Positions 47,831 through 57,732 are shown, counted from the first letter of the stretch. The stretch is DNA of 64,000 bases from Psychroserpens jangbogonensis (GCF_000797465.1 NZ_JSWG01000001.1:339539-403538); one strand, 5' to 3'. Notes: generated from the sequence alone by a model not told the origin. Made by a program: numbers and translations.

Positions 47831-48658
47831 TTGAGCAAAACCATCAATTGTAAAGGACAGTTAATTGACCTGAGCCAGCCAAAAGTTATGGGCATTTTAA
47901 ATGTGACACCAGATTCGTTTTACGATGGTGGTCGCTTTAGAAATTCGTCTGCAGTTATGCGCCAAGTAGATCAGATGCTAGAAGAAGGAGCTACTTTTAT
48001 TGATGTTGGTGCTTACAGCTCTAAACCAAACGCAGATGACGTAAGTGAGGCTGAAGAATTACAGCGTATTTTACCAGTAGTCGATCTTGTTATTAAAAAT
48101 TTCCCTGAAGTAGTGCTATCTATCGATACCTTTAGAAGTAATGTTGCAAAACAATGTATTGAAGCTGGAGCGAGTTTGATTAATGATATTTCAGCAGGAC
48201 ATTTGGATGATACTATGATTGAAACGGTTGCTAAACTGAAAGTTCCTTATATCATGATGCACATGAGAGGAAATCCGAAAACCATGCAGCAGCAAACTAA
48301 TTATGACAATTTAGTTAAGGAAATGCTTTCTTATTTTTCTGAACGAATAGCCAAAGCAAGAGCCTTAGGAATAGTTGATATGATAATCGATCCTGGTTTT
48401 GGGTTTGCCAAAACTGTAGAACAAAATTACGAACTACTGAATAAATTAGAGCTTTTAAAAATGACCGACTTACCTATTTTAGTCGGTGTTTCCAGAAAGT
48501 CGATGATTTACAAAACATTGGACACTTCAGCTGAAGAAGCCTTAAACGGAACCACAGTGCTCAATACGATAGCATTACAAAAAGGAGCAAAAATCTTGAG
48601 AGTTCACGATGTTAAGGAAGCGATGGAATGTATAAAACTAACACAACAATTGCATTAA
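47831..48658 (+). CDS. folP: Dihydropteroate synthase
   Basis: Condenses p-aminobenzoate with dihydropterin pyrophosphate in folate synthesis. 275 residues from TTG 47831 (MSKTINCKGQLIDLSQPK). Signatures VMGILNVTPDSFYDGG (19-34), SIDTFRSNVAK, MHMRGNPKTMQ and PGFGFAKTVEQN bind pterin and pABA. The stop shares a base with the start of the lipoprotein gene (TAATG). A TAGTTTTG box at 47826-47833 overlaps the start codon, so it cannot be the promoter of this start; transcription probably begins further upstream. Confidence 0.95.
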   Translation: MSKTINCKGQLIDLSQPKVMGILNVTPDSFYDGGRFRNSSAVMRQVDQMLEEGATFIDVGAYSSKPNADDVSEAEELQRILPVVDLVIKNFPEVVLSIDTFRSNVAKQCIEAGASLINDISAGHLDDTMIETVAKLKVPYIMMHMRGNPKTMQQQTNYDNLVKEMLSYFSERIAKARALGIVDMIIDPGFGFAKTVEQNYELLNKLELLKMTDLPILVGVSRKSMIYKTLDTSAEEALNGTTVLNTIALQKGAKILRVHDVKEAMECIKLTQQLH

Positions 48659-49347
48659 TGAGATATTTATTTGTTTTAGCTCTAGCCCTTTTGATGTTTT
48701 CCTGCGGAAATGAAAAATCGGTATTATTACCAGAAATAGAAAACGCAAAAGTCACCGAAATACTTGACGTTTCTCCTGCTTATCTTTTTTATGATGAAAC
48801 ACAACCAGATAGTTTAGAGCTCAACCGAAAAAATTTAATTGGCACTACAAATTGGTTATTTAATGTGGACAAACGACTGACATTAGAACAAGCGATTCCT
48901 AAAATTAAATTCTTGCAAAATAAAAAGCGTAATGCTGAAGTACATAAAAATGAAAATGCGAAAAACTATTATACCTGCAATGATACGAGCATTCAAAATT
49001 TAGGATTTATTGAGTTTACAGATGTTGTTTATCAAAATATTTCTCTTCAAGACTATTTTAAAAACAAAAAACGCCATGAAACATTGAGTTTAGCTTTGAA
49101 CGTAATTTCAATCAATAACTATAGTTTAGAGTCCTTTTCTAACGAGAATTCAAACACTGAGGTTTTTTCTAAAATAGAAGATGTAATTAATAAAATAAAA
49201 ACACACTTTAAAACGGAACAGGATCTAAAGCTTTATTCACTATTTCATTCTAAATTAAGTTTTCAGGAATACATAACTATCAAATCTAAAATCCAAGACA
49301 TTGAATACGAAGGAATTCCAATAGATAAAAACGAATTCATTTATTAA
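48658..49347 (+). CDS. Lipoprotein between folP and cdaA
   Basis: A 229-residue lipoprotein: ATG 48658, lipobox MFSC with Cys at about 16. The mature part is hydrophilic and mostly helical, no family recognised. It overlaps folP by one base and precedes cdaA by 35 bp. In many flavobacteria a lipoprotein gene of this size sits here. A role in cell envelope or c-di-AMP signalling is only suggested by position. Confidence 0.7.
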   Translation: MRYLFVLALALLMFSCGNEKSVLLPEIENAKVTEILDVSPAYLFYDETQPDSLELNRKNLIGTTNWLFNVDKRLTLEQAIPKIKFLQNKKRNAEVHKNENAKNYYTCNDTSIQNLGFIEFTDVVYQNISLQDYFKNKKRHETLSLALNVISINNYSLESFSNENSNTEVFSKIEDVINKIKTHFKTEQDLKLYSLFHSKLSFQEYITIKSKIQDIEYEGIPIDKNEFIY

Positions 49348-49382
49348 GCATATTTTGTTAAATTTACAGAAACACCTTTGCA

Positions 49383-50165
49383 TTGGATAAATTCAAATTT
49401 TGGGATTTTGGTATTATAGATTTTATCGACGTATTTCTCGTCGCTATCTTACTCTACTACATCTATAAGCTTGTAAAAGGAACCGTTGCCATCAATATTT
49501 TTATAGGAATCATCATCATCTATGCCGTTTGGAAAGTCACAAACCTTTTGGAGATGCAAATGCTTCATAATATTTTTGATGGATTCATGAAGGTTGGAAT
49601 TATTGCTTTAATTGTCGTGTTTCAGCCAGAAATTAGGAAATTCCTATTGATGGTTGGATCTACAAATTTAAGCGGAAGAGGAAAATTGTTCAGTAAAATG
49701 AAATTCCTTAAAAACGATATTGAGACTGAAACTAATGTAGATGCCATTGTAGATGCTTGTCATAAAATGGGAAGTACAAAAACTGGAGCGCTTATCGTTT
49801 TAGAACGTAATAACAATTTAGATTTTCTGGTGAGTACTGGTGACGCAATGAATATTAAAGTTACCCAACCGATCATAGAAAGTATCTTCTTTAAAAATAG
49901 TCCGTTGCATGATGGTGCTGTTATAATTGAAAATAATACGGTTAAAGCAACACGAGTTATTCTTCCGGTAAATAATGAGAAAAACATTCCTCAACGATTT
50001 GGTTTGAGACATAGAGCAGCAGTTGGTATTACTGAAAAAACTGATGCCATTGCGCTAGTTGTTAGTGAAGAAACTGGACAAATATCTTATATAATTAATG
50101 GCGAGTTTGTTATGTTTGAAAACATAGATGAGCTACTTAACCTTTTAAAGAAAGATTTGATGTAA
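49383..50165 (+). CDS. cdaA: Diadenylate cyclase (c-di-AMP synthase)
   Basis: Joins two ATP into c-di-AMP. A 260-residue CdaA-type enzyme: three membrane helices (about 12-30, 35-52 and 68-82), then the DAC domain with motifs Asp177-Gly-Ala179 (LHDGAVII) and Arg209-His-Arg211 (GLRHRAAVG), and GALIV/LDFLVS before them. Start TTG 49383. Regulates osmotic balance and wall homeostasis in other bacteria. It lies in the folP-lipoprotein operon, as in many Bacteroidota, and just before two DUF3667 genes. Confidence 0.97.
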   Translation: MDKFKFWDFGIIDFIDVFLVAILLYYIYKLVKGTVAINIFIGIIIIYAVWKVTNLLEMQMLHNIFDGFMKVGIIALIVVFQPEIRKFLLMVGSTNLSGRGKLFSKMKFLKNDIETETNVDAIVDACHKMGSTKTGALIVLERNNNLDFLVSTGDAMNIKVTQPIIESIFFKNSPLHDGAVIIENNTVKATRVILPVNNEKNIPQRFGLRHRAAVGITEKTDAIALVVSEETGQISYIINGEFVMFENIDELLNLLKKDLM

Positions 50166-50166
50166 T

Positions 50167-50955
50167 ATGGAATGTAAAAACTGTAATACATCTTTAAGTA
50201 AGCTTATTAATTATTGTCCGCTCTGTGGTGCTAAAATTGTAAAAAAGCGATTGACGTTTAAAAACCTTTCTGTCGATATTACCGAACAATTTTTAAATAT
50301 TGACAACAAGTTTCTAAAAACCTTTCTTCATTTATTTACCAAACCTGAGTTGGTGATAAATGGATTTATTGATGGAACTCGAAAAAAATACATTAATGTA
50401 ATTCAATATTTTGCTGTAGCACTAACGTTAGTAGGTATACAAGTGTTTTTGATGAATACCTTCTTTCAAGAAGCCTTACAATTAGACAACGAGTTTTTAA
50501 AAGGCTTAGAAGGAAGTTCTAATTCTAAGAACAACCCATTTGCTTCTTTTGATTTTGAAGAGTATAATAATTATCAAAGTATTGTTTATATACTAAGTGT
50601 ACCAATAGCTACAATCGCAACATGGATTGCTTACTATGTAATTGGATTACGACGACTTAATTTCACAGAACACCTAGTTCTCAATTTGTATTATTCTGCT
50701 CAAATAATCATTGTTACAGCAGTTTTGAGTATTCTATTTTTATGCTTTGGATTTGATTATTTAATGATTTCCGGATTCATTTCTGTACTTACTTTTGGTT
50801 ACTTATTTTTTGTGCTAAAAAGAGTATTTAATACTCCTTTTGGGGAAACTGTATTGCACTTTTTGTTAATCATGGTAGCTTACTTTATTTTGTTTATGAT
50901 AATCATGTTGATTGCGGTTGCCATAGGAATTATATATGTTTTACTTAACAAATAA
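50167..50955 (+). CDS. DUF3667 membrane protein (first)
   Basis: A 262-residue protein with an N-terminal zinc ribbon (CKNCNTSL...YCPLCG), a conserved linker (KKRLTFKNLSVDITEQFLNIDNKFLKTFLHLFTKPELVINGFIDGTRKKYINVIQYF) and four hydrophobic helices (about 83-98, 145-170, 180-205 and 230-262). The linker and layout match DUF3667. Function unknown. It begins 1 nt after cdaA's stop and is probably cotranscribed. Confidence 0.88.
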   Translation: MECKNCNTSLSKLINYCPLCGAKIVKKRLTFKNLSVDITEQFLNIDNKFLKTFLHLFTKPELVINGFIDGTRKKYINVIQYFAVALTLVGIQVFLMNTFFQEALQLDNEFLKGLEGSSNSKNNPFASFDFEEYNNYQSIVYILSVPIATIATWIAYYVIGLRRLNFTEHLVLNLYYSAQIIIVTAVLSILFLCFGFDYLMISGFISVLTFGYLFFVLKRVFNTPFGETVLHFLLIMVAYFILFMIIMLIAVAIGIIYVLLNK

Positions 50956-50975
50956 CAATTTATAAATACGATCAA

Positions 50976-51776
50976 ATGAATTGTAAAAATTGTCATACCG
51001 AACTTACTGAAGGCAGCGACTTTTGTAATAGCTGTGGTGGAAAAGTCATTAGAAACCGCTTAAGTTTTAAAAATCTTTTTGAGCACATAAGTGAAACATT
51101 TTTCAATTATGACAATAAACTTTTAAGAACATTTATTCACTTATTTAAAAAACCGGAAGTTGTAATTGATAGTTACGTTCAAGGTATTAGAAAGCGATAT
51201 GTAAATCCAGTTAGTTTTTTCGGTATCATATTAACTATAAATGGGTTAAACGTATTTATAATTAGCAAATTCTATAAAAAATATCTTGACGCGACTAACT
51301 TATTAGGAGACATAAATTCAGCAAATAATGAGGCAACAAAAAAAATAATGGAGATGTCTTCGGATATTTCATTAGAATATGCTTCTATATTTTTTTCTAT
51401 GTTAATTCCGCTTTCTGCATTAATAAGTTGGATTGTATTTTTTAACAAAAAATATAATTACACAGAACATATCATTTTATATTTATACAGTATGTCTGTA
51501 TATTCAATTATCACAGTCGTATTGGGTCAATTAATATTAGCAATTATACCTGAAAAATATTTGCTTTTTGGTACAGCAATGTATCTGTTCCTTTTTCTCT
51601 ATCATTGCTATATTCTAACAAGATTATTTAAGTTAAGTTTTCGGCAACTCTTCCTTAAAATACTTCTGTTTACCACCTTGTTTTTCATAAGTTATATAGG
51701 TTTTTCCATCTTGTCAGTTATAGCGCTTTTATTAACTGGCACAGTTGAATTACAAGATTTCCAACCTATACAGTAA
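50976..51776 (+). CDS. DUF3667 membrane protein (second)
   Basis: A 266-residue paralogue of the upstream gene: zinc ribbon CKNCHTEL...FCNSCG, linker IRNRLSFKNLFEHISETFFNYDNKLLRTFIHLFKKPEVVIDSYVQGIRKRYVNPVSFFG, four helices. The linker is more conserved than the helices. So the tandem pair arose by duplication and diverged mainly in the membrane part. Convergent with the ABC exporter gene, 1 nt apart. Confidence 0.88.
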   Translation: MNCKNCHTELTEGSDFCNSCGGKVIRNRLSFKNLFEHISETFFNYDNKLLRTFIHLFKKPEVVIDSYVQGIRKRYVNPVSFFGIILTINGLNVFIISKFYKKYLDATNLLGDINSANNEATKKIMEMSSDISLEYASIFFSMLIPLSALISWIVFFNKKYNYTEHIILYLYSMSVYSIITVVLGQLILAIIPEKYLLFGTAMYLFLFLYHCYILTRLFKLSFRQLFLKILLFTTLFFISYIGFSILSVIALLLTGTVELQDFQPIQ

Positions 51777-51777
51777 C

Positions 51778-53544
51778 TTAAACTGCTTCAATCTTTAGAA
51801 ACTGAACTTCATATAGATTTCTGTAGTACCCATCTTCTTTTTTAAGGAGTTCTTCGTGTGTGCCTTTTTCAACAATATAGCCTTCATCCATAACAATAAT
51901 TTGATCAGCTTTTTGGACTGTCGCTAAACGATGTGCAATAACAATTGAGGTTCTATCCTTAGTGATTTTGTCAGTTGCATCTTGGATCAATTGCTCAGAA
52001 TAAGAATCGACAGAAGACGTGGCTTCATCTAAAACCAAAATACTTGGATTAGTTACATAAGCACGTAAAAATGAAATTAATTGACGCTGGCCAGAAGATA
52101 GCATCACACCTCTTTCCTTTACATTATACTGATAACCATTAGGCAAGCTCATAATAAAATCGTGAATACCAATATCTTTTGCAGCTTGTTGAACTTGAGC
52201 TTCGGTGATGTTCGGATTTTTAAGTGTAATATTATTTAAGATGGTATCTGCAAAAAGGAATACATCCTGCAAAACAACAGCAATTTGAGCACGAAGCGAT
52301 TTTAGAGTTAAACTTTTAATATCAACACCATCAATACAAATCGTTCCATGTTGAATGTCGTAGAAACGGTTTAATAGATTAATAATTGTAGATTTCCCAG
52401 CACCTGTTGCTCCAACAATTGCAACAGTATCTCCTGCTTTGACCTCTAAAGAAATACCTTTTAGCACTTCTTCATCTTCTATATAAGAAAAATGCACCTC
52501 TTTAAATGTAAGGTCTCCTTTAAATTCGGAAGCCACTGTTGTTCCTTTATCAACTATTTGAGATGAAGTATCCAAGACTTTAAACACACGATCTGCTGCG
52601 ACCATTCCCATTTGAAGCGTATTGAATTTATTAGCTATTTGATTTAATGGTCTGAATAACATAGGAACAAACATGATGAAAGCAAACAGATCGCCTTCAC
52701 TAGCTGTACCATTCATAACAACTCCAATACCTCCAACCCAAATAATGGTTCCCAAGGTAATTGAAGATAAGAAATCTGCTATTGGAAAAAACACAGAGTT
52801 GTACCAAACTGTTTTTAACCAACCTTTTTTATGGCGTTCGTTAATTGCTTTAAACTTTTTATATTCGGTATCTTCACGTGTAAACAACTGAAGGATTTTC
52901 ATTCCAGTTACACGTTCTTGAACAAATGAATTAAGGTTAGACACTTCTGTTCGTACTTCTTCAAAAGCACGTTTCATATATCTTTGAAAAATCTTCGTCG
53001 CAAATAACACGATTGGCATGGTGACAAAAGCAATAAGACTCAATTTCCAATTCATATAAAACATCATTCCACCAACAACCAACATTTTTAATACATCACT
53101 AAAAATCATAAAAAGTCCTTGTCCGAAAATATCAGCAATTCGTTCCATGTCTGTTACAGTTCTTGTAATAAGTACGCCTACTGAAGATTTATCGTAATAC
53201 TTCATTTTAAATCTAAGCACATGCTCATAAAGTTTTACTCTAATATCTTTGACTACAGACTGTCCCAACCAACTCGCATAATAAATAAATAACAATTGGC
53301 TTATTACTTCAAGTATAAGTAAAACAAGCATTGCAATGATGTAAAACAAAAAGCCATCGTATTCTTTTAAAACGACATGCTTATCAATGGCTTGTTGCAA
53401 AACATAAGGTCTCGAAGCTCCAAACACAGCGAGTCCAACAACACAAACCAATGATACAAAAAACACAAATTTGTATGGTTTTATATGCTGTAACAATCGC
53501 TTGAAAAGTGAAACATCAAAAACTTTTTTCTTTTCGTCTGCCAT
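51778..53544 (-). CDS. ABC exporter (permease-ATPase fusion)
   Basis: A 588-residue half-transporter of the MsbA/LmrA type: six membrane helices in the first 330 residues, then the nucleotide-binding domain with Walker A GATGAGKST (about 378-386), signature LSSGQRQ (about 480-486), Walker B ILVLDEATSS and the H-loop IVIAHRLATV. It works as a homodimer and exports lipid or drugs; substrate unknown. The start codon abuts the truA stop. Confidence 0.93.
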   Translation of the reverse strand: MADEKKKVFDVSLFKRLLQHIKPYKFVFFVSLVCVVGLAVFGASRPYVLQQAIDKHVVLKEYDGFLFYIIAMLVLLILEVISQLLFIYYASWLGQSVVKDIRVKLYEHVLRFKMKYYDKSSVGVLITRTVTDMERIADIFGQGLFMIFSDVLKMLVVGGMMFYMNWKLSLIAFVTMPIVLFATKIFQRYMKRAFEEVRTEVSNLNSFVQERVTGMKILQLFTREDTEYKKFKAINERHKKGWLKTVWYNSVFFPIADFLSSITLGTIIWVGGIGVVMNGTASEGDLFAFIMFVPMLFRPLNQIANKFNTLQMGMVAADRVFKVLDTSSQIVDKGTTVASEFKGDLTFKEVHFSYIEDEEVLKGISLEVKAGDTVAIVGATGAGKSTIINLLNRFYDIQHGTICIDGVDIKSLTLKSLRAQIAVVLQDVFLFADTILNNITLKNPNITEAQVQQAAKDIGIHDFIMSLPNGYQYNVKERGVMLSSGQRQLISFLRAYVTNPSILVLDEATSSVDSYSEQLIQDATDKITKDRTSIVIAHRLATVQKADQIIVMDEGYIVEKGTHEELLKKEDGYYRNLYEVQFLKIEAV

Positions 53545-54285
53545 TTAAATATTTATAGTATTAGGGTATTCAATTTTTGTTAAATATAATCCATGAGCAG
53601 GAACTGAAAAACCAGCCTCTCCTCTATTCTTTGATTTAATAATATTATGTAAATCCTCAACATTCATCTTTCCGATACCAATATTTATCATGGTTCCTAC
53701 AATTGCTCGAACCATATTTCTTAAAAATCGGTCTGCCTTTATTGTAAAAAATAGTTGATCATCTTTACATTCCCATTGTGAGAACATTATGTTACAATTA
53801 TACGTTTTTACATCTGTATGAACTTTAGAAAAGCATTGAAAATCGTTATACTTCAATAGAATTTCGCAAGCTTCGTTCATAGCCTTCAAATCTAAATGCT
53901 TATGATGTGAAAAAGCAAAATCAGAATTAAATACATTTTTTTGTTGAGAAACCTTATAGATATAAGTTCTGCTCGATGCATCAAAACGTGCATGCGCTTC
54001 ATCTTTAACTTGAAAGATATTATGAATCGCAATATCGTTTGGTAAAAATGAATTCAGTTTAAAAAGTAACTTATCTTCGACTAAACTATCCGTATCAAAA
54101 TGTGCAAACATTTGTGAAGCATGCACTCCAGCATCTGTTCTTCCAGCTCCCATAACAGAAATTTTAGATCGCAACAATTTTGAAAGTGCATTATCTAAGA
54201 CTTCCTGAACCGAAATAGCATTAGGTTGAATTTGCCAACCATGATATGCTTTTCCATTATATGATAATTCAATAAAATATCTCAA
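53545..54285 (-). CDS. truA: tRNA pseudouridine synthase A
   Basis: Makes pseudouridine at positions 38-40 of tRNA anticodon arms. 246 residues with the catalytic Asp51 in GAGRTDAGVHASQ, the N-terminal MRYFIELSYNGKAYHGWQIQPNA and later FLRNMVRAIVGTMINIG. Start is TTG 54285, since MRYFIELSYNG is the conserved N-terminus. Stop is directly next to the ABC exporter's ATG (coupled). Confidence 0.96.
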   Translation of the reverse strand: MRYFIELSYNGKAYHGWQIQPNAISVQEVLDNALSKLLRSKISVMGAGRTDAGVHASQMFAHFDTDSLVEDKLLFKLNSFLPNDIAIHNIFQVKDEAHARFDASSRTYIYKVSQQKNVFNSDFAFSHHKHLDLKAMNEACEILLKYNDFQCFSKVHTDVKTYNCNIMFSQWECKDDQLFFTIKADRFLRNMVRAIVGTMINIGIGKMNVEDLHNIIKSKNRGEAGFSVPAHGLYLTKIEYPNTINI

Positions 54286-54388
54286 GTAATCCTGTATTTT
54301 TGTAAAAGCACAAAGATAATTAGTTTTAACAGTATTTATCTTAGATTAACATAATTAAAAGATTTCTACTTTTTAGTAGACAACATTT

Positions 54389-54886
54389 ATGACAAAAATC
54401 CTTTTACTTTCTGATACACATAGTTATATCGACAAGGATATATTGAAATATGTCAAACAAGCCGATGAAGTATGGCATGCTGGTGATATTGGTGATTTAA
54501 AGGTAACAGATGCCATTCAAAAACTAAAACCTTTGCGTGCTGTTTATGGAAATATCGACGATGCTAAAGCCAGAGTTGAATTCCCTGAAAACAATCGGTT
54601 TATGTGTGAAGACGTTGATGTTTGGATGACACATATTGGTGGCTATCCTCCAAAATACAATATGAGAACACGGGGTTTTATTAAAGCTAATCCGCCTCGC
54701 ATTTTTATTTGTGGACATTCACATATTCTGAAAGTCATGCCAGACAAACGGTATAATTTACTTCATATGAATCCAGGAGCCGTTGGCAAACATGGTTTTC
54801 ATAAAGTACGAACAATGCTCCGATTTACAATTGATGGAAAGACTATTGATAATTTGGAAGTCATTGAATTCCCAAAACGACATTAG
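54389..54886 (+). CDS. Metallophosphoesterase, YfcE/MJ0936 type
   Basis: A 165-residue phosphodiesterase. Metal ligands in order: Asp9 and His11 (LSDTHSY), Asp33 (AGDIGD), Asn55 (GNIDD), His81 (MTHIGG), His110 and His112 (CGHSHI). Members hydrolyse phosphodiesters and sometimes cyclic nucleotides; the substrate here is unknown. Divergent from truA. The downstream hairpin lies on the other strand's side. Confidence 0.9.
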   Translation: MTKILLLSDTHSYIDKDILKYVKQADEVWHAGDIGDLKVTDAIQKLKPLRAVYGNIDDAKARVEFPENNRFMCEDVDVWMTHIGGYPPKYNMRTRGFIKANPPRIFICGHSHILKVMPDKRYNLLHMNPGAVGKHGFHKVRTMLRFTIDGKTIDNLEVIEFPKRH

Positions 54887-54893
54887 GACTAAT

Positions 54894-54922
54894 AAAAAAA
54901 CCCAAGGTCTTCACCTTGGGTT
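54894..54922 (-). terminator. Terminator of the DUF4293 gene
   Basis: Minus strand: AACCCAAGGT, GAAG loop, ACCTTGGGTT, T-run. A perfect 10-bp stem. It may also stop transcription from the phosphoesterase side, though without a T-run. Confidence 0.85.
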
Positions 54923-54952
54923 TACGCACTAAAATAATTAAGATAATAGGGT

Positions 54953-55363
54953 TTATCGCAATCTATCAACAGATTTGACAAGATCTTCATCCTTTTTTAT
55001 GGCTTTATTGGCCAAGACCAATAACACGATAGATAAAATAGGTATGAATATCCCAACACCCTTCTCAGAGATGTTACTCTCTCCAGGTGGTATTAGTAAT
55101 TGATACACAAAAAATCCTAATAAAATAAAGTTTAATATTATATTGAGTCGTCCCATAACAAATTGAAACTTCCTGTTTTTAAAACTAAAAATCGAAATTA
55201 AAGATAATAAAGCAGATCCTAAAAACAAACCTAAATACAAGTATTCGTCTTTTGCAAATACAAGAACATCCTCACTGTTTGTCCACAAGTGCAGTACAAA
55301 TATTAAGCCAGCAGACACAGCAGCCGATAATATAAGGTATATGGATTGTATACGTTGAATCAT
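54953..55363 (-). CDS. DUF4293 membrane protein
   Basis: A 136-residue protein with four membrane helices: MIQRIQSIYLILSAAVSAGLIFVLHLW at the start, LYLGLFLGSALLSLISIFSF, GRLNIILNFILLGFFVYQLL and GIFIPILSIVLLVLANKAIKKDE. The start MIQRIQSIYLxL and the end VLANKAIKKDExLVKSxDRLR match DUF4293, a Bacteroidota family of unknown function usually next to rho, as here. Confidence 0.9.
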   Translation of the reverse strand: MIQRIQSIYLILSAAVSAGLIFVLHLWTNSEDVLVFAKDEYLYLGLFLGSALLSLISIFSFKNRKFQFVMGRLNIILNFILLGFFVYQLLIPPGESNISEKGVGIFIPILSIVLLVLANKAIKKDEDLVKSVDRLR

Positions 55364-55581
55364 TTATTATTATGAATAATGAGGCACAAAATTAATAGTT
55401 TCTTTTAAAAGATGTATTAAATTTTAAAAATAAAATTGTATTATTGCATATATAATTTGTTACCAACAGTGTAACAGCTTATTAATCTTCCGATTTTTTT
55501 CAAATTTTTCCCCTAAACACATTTTCAGAAAAGTAAGGATTAAATCAAATTCAGTTTATAAAACTTAATTACTAAACATAC

Positions 55582-57315
55582 ATGTTCGAAATTTCCGAAT
55601 TAAAAGCAAAAAAGCTTCCTGAACTTCAGGAAATAGCTCAAAAATTAAATGTTCCAAAATACCGCAGTTTAAAAAAATTAGATTTAGTTTATCAAATTCT
55701 TGATTTTCAGGCAGCTAATCCAGATGCTGTAAAAAAAGAAGTTATAAAAGAAACTCCTAAACAGGAACCAAAAAAACCTGTGCAACAGAACAAACCTGCG
55801 CAGGAAAGAAAGCCTAGAGAACGAGTTCAGAAAAAACCTGAACAAAATTCTACTCAACAAAAAATGGAATTAGATGATAAAAAGGACACCAAACCGTCTA
55901 ATACTGATTCTACTGATGAAAAGGACAATAAGAATACTCAAACCAACAATCAGAGTAACGATAATCGTTCTAAAGAGTCAAATGACAACAAGCCGAATCC
56001 TCGCCAAAAGGATGACAATAAGCCGAATCCTCGTCAGAAAGAAAGCAATAAGCCGAATCCTCGTCAGAAGGATGACAGCAAACCAAACCCTCGACAAAAG
56101 GATAGCAATAGACCAAATCCTCGCCAAAAGGATGGTAACGTTCATAAAAACAACGGAAACAAAGACAATCGTAATCGCTACAGAGAACCAGATTTTGAAT
56201 TTGATGCAATAATAGAAAGTGAAGGTGTTTTAGACATCATGCAAGATGGTTATGGATTTTTACGTTCATCTGATTATAACTATTTATCATCTCCTGATGA
56301 TATTTATGTATCGCAATCTCAAATTAGATTATTTGGATTAAAAGTTGGTGATACTGTTTTTGGAAATGTACGCCCACCAAAAGAAGGTGAAAAATATTTT
56401 CCATTAATCAAGGTAAGTAAAATTAATGGCCAGAGTCCAAATGTTGTAAGAGATCGTGTTGCTTTTGAGCATTTAACGCCTTTATTTCCACAAGAGAAAT
56501 TTAATCTAGCTGAAAAGCAAGCAACTATATCTACTCGTATTATGGATTTGTTCGCTCCAATAGGAAAAGGACAACGTGGTATGATTGTATCACAACCTAA
56601 AACAGGTAAAACAATGTTACTTAAGGATGTTGCAAATGCAATTGCAGCAAACCACCCTGAAGTTTATCAAATGATTTTATTAATTGATGAACGTCCAGAA
56701 GAGGTAACAGATATGCAACGTAATGTTCGTGGTGAAGTAATTGCTTCAACTTTTGATAAAGAAGCACACGAGCATGTTAAGATTGCGAATATCGTATTAG
56801 AAAAAGCAAAACGTTTGGTAGAATGTGGCCACGATGTGGTAATTCTTTTAGATTCAATTACACGTTTAGCAAGAGCTTATAACTCAGTACAACCTGCTTC
56901 TGGTAAAATCTTAAGTGGTGGTGTTGATGCTAATGCTTTACACAAACCAAAACGTTTCTTTGGTGCTGCTCGTAATATTGAAAATGGAGGTTCATTAACA
57001 ATTATTGCAACTGCACTTACTGAAACAGGTTCTAAAATGGATGAAGTAATTTTTGAAGAATTCAAAGGGACTGGTAATATGGAATTACAATTAGATCGTA
57101 AAATATCTAATCGTAGAATCTTCCCAGCTATTGATTTAACTTCATCAAGTACAAGACGTGATGATATTTTATTAGACCCAACAACAATAAAGAGAATGTG
57201 GGTGATGCGTAAATATTTAGCTGATATGAATCCGGTTGAAGCGATGGAATTTATTAATGACCGTTTCAAACAGACAAGAAATAATGAAGAGTTTTTAATT
57301 TCTATGAATGGATAG
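55582..57315 (+). CDS. rho: Transcription termination factor Rho
   Basis: Hexameric RNA helicase that ends transcripts. 577 residues, about 150 more than E. coli Rho. Rho_N domain (1-50: [28 protein letters not shown]) is followed by a disordered charged insert (about 55-195) with five 10-residue repeats, mainly [14 protein letters not shown], at 137-186. Then comes the RNA-binding domain (about 205-280: [20 protein letters not shown]) and the ATPase with Walker A PKTGKT (339-344), [15 protein letters not shown], and Q-loop/R-loop region AVQP... SGGVD. Ends at a strong terminator. Long inserts in Rho are known in Bacteroidota; the repeat here is notable. Confidence 0.96.
   Translation: MFEISELKAKKLPELQEIAQKLNVPKYRSLKKLDLVYQILDFQAANPDAVKKEVIKETPKQEPKKPVQQNKPAQERKPRERVQKKPEQNSTQQKMELDDKKDTKPSNTDSTDEKDNKNTQTNNQSNDNRSKESNDNKPNPRQKDDNKPNPRQKESNKPNPRQKDDSKPNPRQKDSNRPNPRQKDGNVHKNNGNKDNRNRYREPDFEFDAIIESEGVLDIMQDGYGFLRSSDYNYLSSPDDIYVSQSQIRLFGLKVGDTVFGNVRPPKEGEKYFPLIKVSKINGQSPNVVRDRVAFEHLTPLFPQEKFNLAEKQATISTRIMDLFAPIGKGQRGMIVSQPKTGKTMLLKDVANAIAANHPEVYQMILLIDERPEEVTDMQRNVRGEVIASTFDKEAHEHVKIANIVLEKAKRLVECGHDVVILLDSITRLARAYNSVQPASGKILSGGVDANALHKPKRFFGAARNIENGGSLTIIATALTETGSKMDEVIFEEFKGTGNMELQLDRKISNRRIFPAIDLTSSSTRRDDILLDPTTIKRMWVMRKYLADMNPVEAMEFINDRFKQTRNNEEFLISMNG
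55990..56139 (+). repeat. Five 30-bp tandem repeats within rho
   Basis: Consecutive 30-nt units, each AAGCCGAATCCTCGYCARAA-like, coding [40 protein letters not shown] and [10 protein letters not shown]. Differences between units are mostly synonymous or conservative. Not a CRISPR array: there are no spacers and the frame is open. Confidence 0.9.
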
Positions 57316-57336
57316 ATATTGAATTTATTACATATT

Positions 57337-57371
57337 AAAAAAGCCTTGAATTAATAATTCAAGGCTTTTTT
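57337..57371 (+). terminator. Terminator of rho
   Basis: AAAAAAGCCTTGAATT pairs with AATTCAAGGCTTTTTT around a three-base loop, then TCTTTT. Confidence 0.9.
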
Positions 57372-57402
57372 CTTTTTAGTTACTTTCTCCTTTTAAGGAA
57401 AC

Positions 57403-57430
57403 AAAAAAAGCTTCTCTTTAGAGAAGCTTT
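57403..57430 (-). terminator. Terminator of rpsT
   Basis: Minus strand: AAAGCTTCTC, TAAA loop, GAGAAGCTTT, then T-run. Confidence 0.88.
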
Positions 57431-57452
57431 ACAAATGTCTTAAGGCAAAACC

Positions 57453-57707
57453 TTACTTTAACGTCGCAACGTGCTTAGTTAAGTTAGATTTGATGTTAGC
57501 AGCTTTGTTATTATGTATAACATTATGCTTAGCTAACTTATCTACCATTGAAATGACAGAAGGTAAAAATGCCTTAGCATCTTTAGCTTTTTCCATTTCA
57601 CGTAACTTTTTGATAGCATTACGAGTCGTTTTATGCTGATATCTATTAGTTAAACGTTTTGATTCGTTACTTCTTATTCTCTTTAAAGCAGACTTATGAT
57701 TTGCCAT
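57453..57707 (-). CDS. rpsT: 30S ribosomal protein S20
   Basis: An 84-residue basic, all-helical ribosomal protein (MANHKSALKRIRSNESKRLTNRY...HNVIHNNKAANIKSNLTKHVATLK). It binds 16S rRNA early in assembly. Monocistronic, with its own terminator. It stands between rho and tRNA-Glu, the usual flavobacterial order. Confidence 0.97.
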   Translation of the reverse strand: MANHKSALKRIRSNESKRLTNRYQHKTTRNAIKKLREMEKAKDAKAFLPSVISMVDKLAKHNVIHNNKAANIKSNLTKHVATLK

Positions 57708-57732
57708 TGTATTATTTTCTTATTAAAAATTG

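Noticed and set aside
47826..47833. TAGTTTTG as promoter of folP
   Set aside because: It overlaps the TTG start codon, so transcripts from it would lack the start. Kept only as a coincidence.
55990..56139. Regular 30-bp repeats looked like a CRISPR array
   Set aside because: No spacers; units are contiguous and encode a repeat in the open Rho frame.
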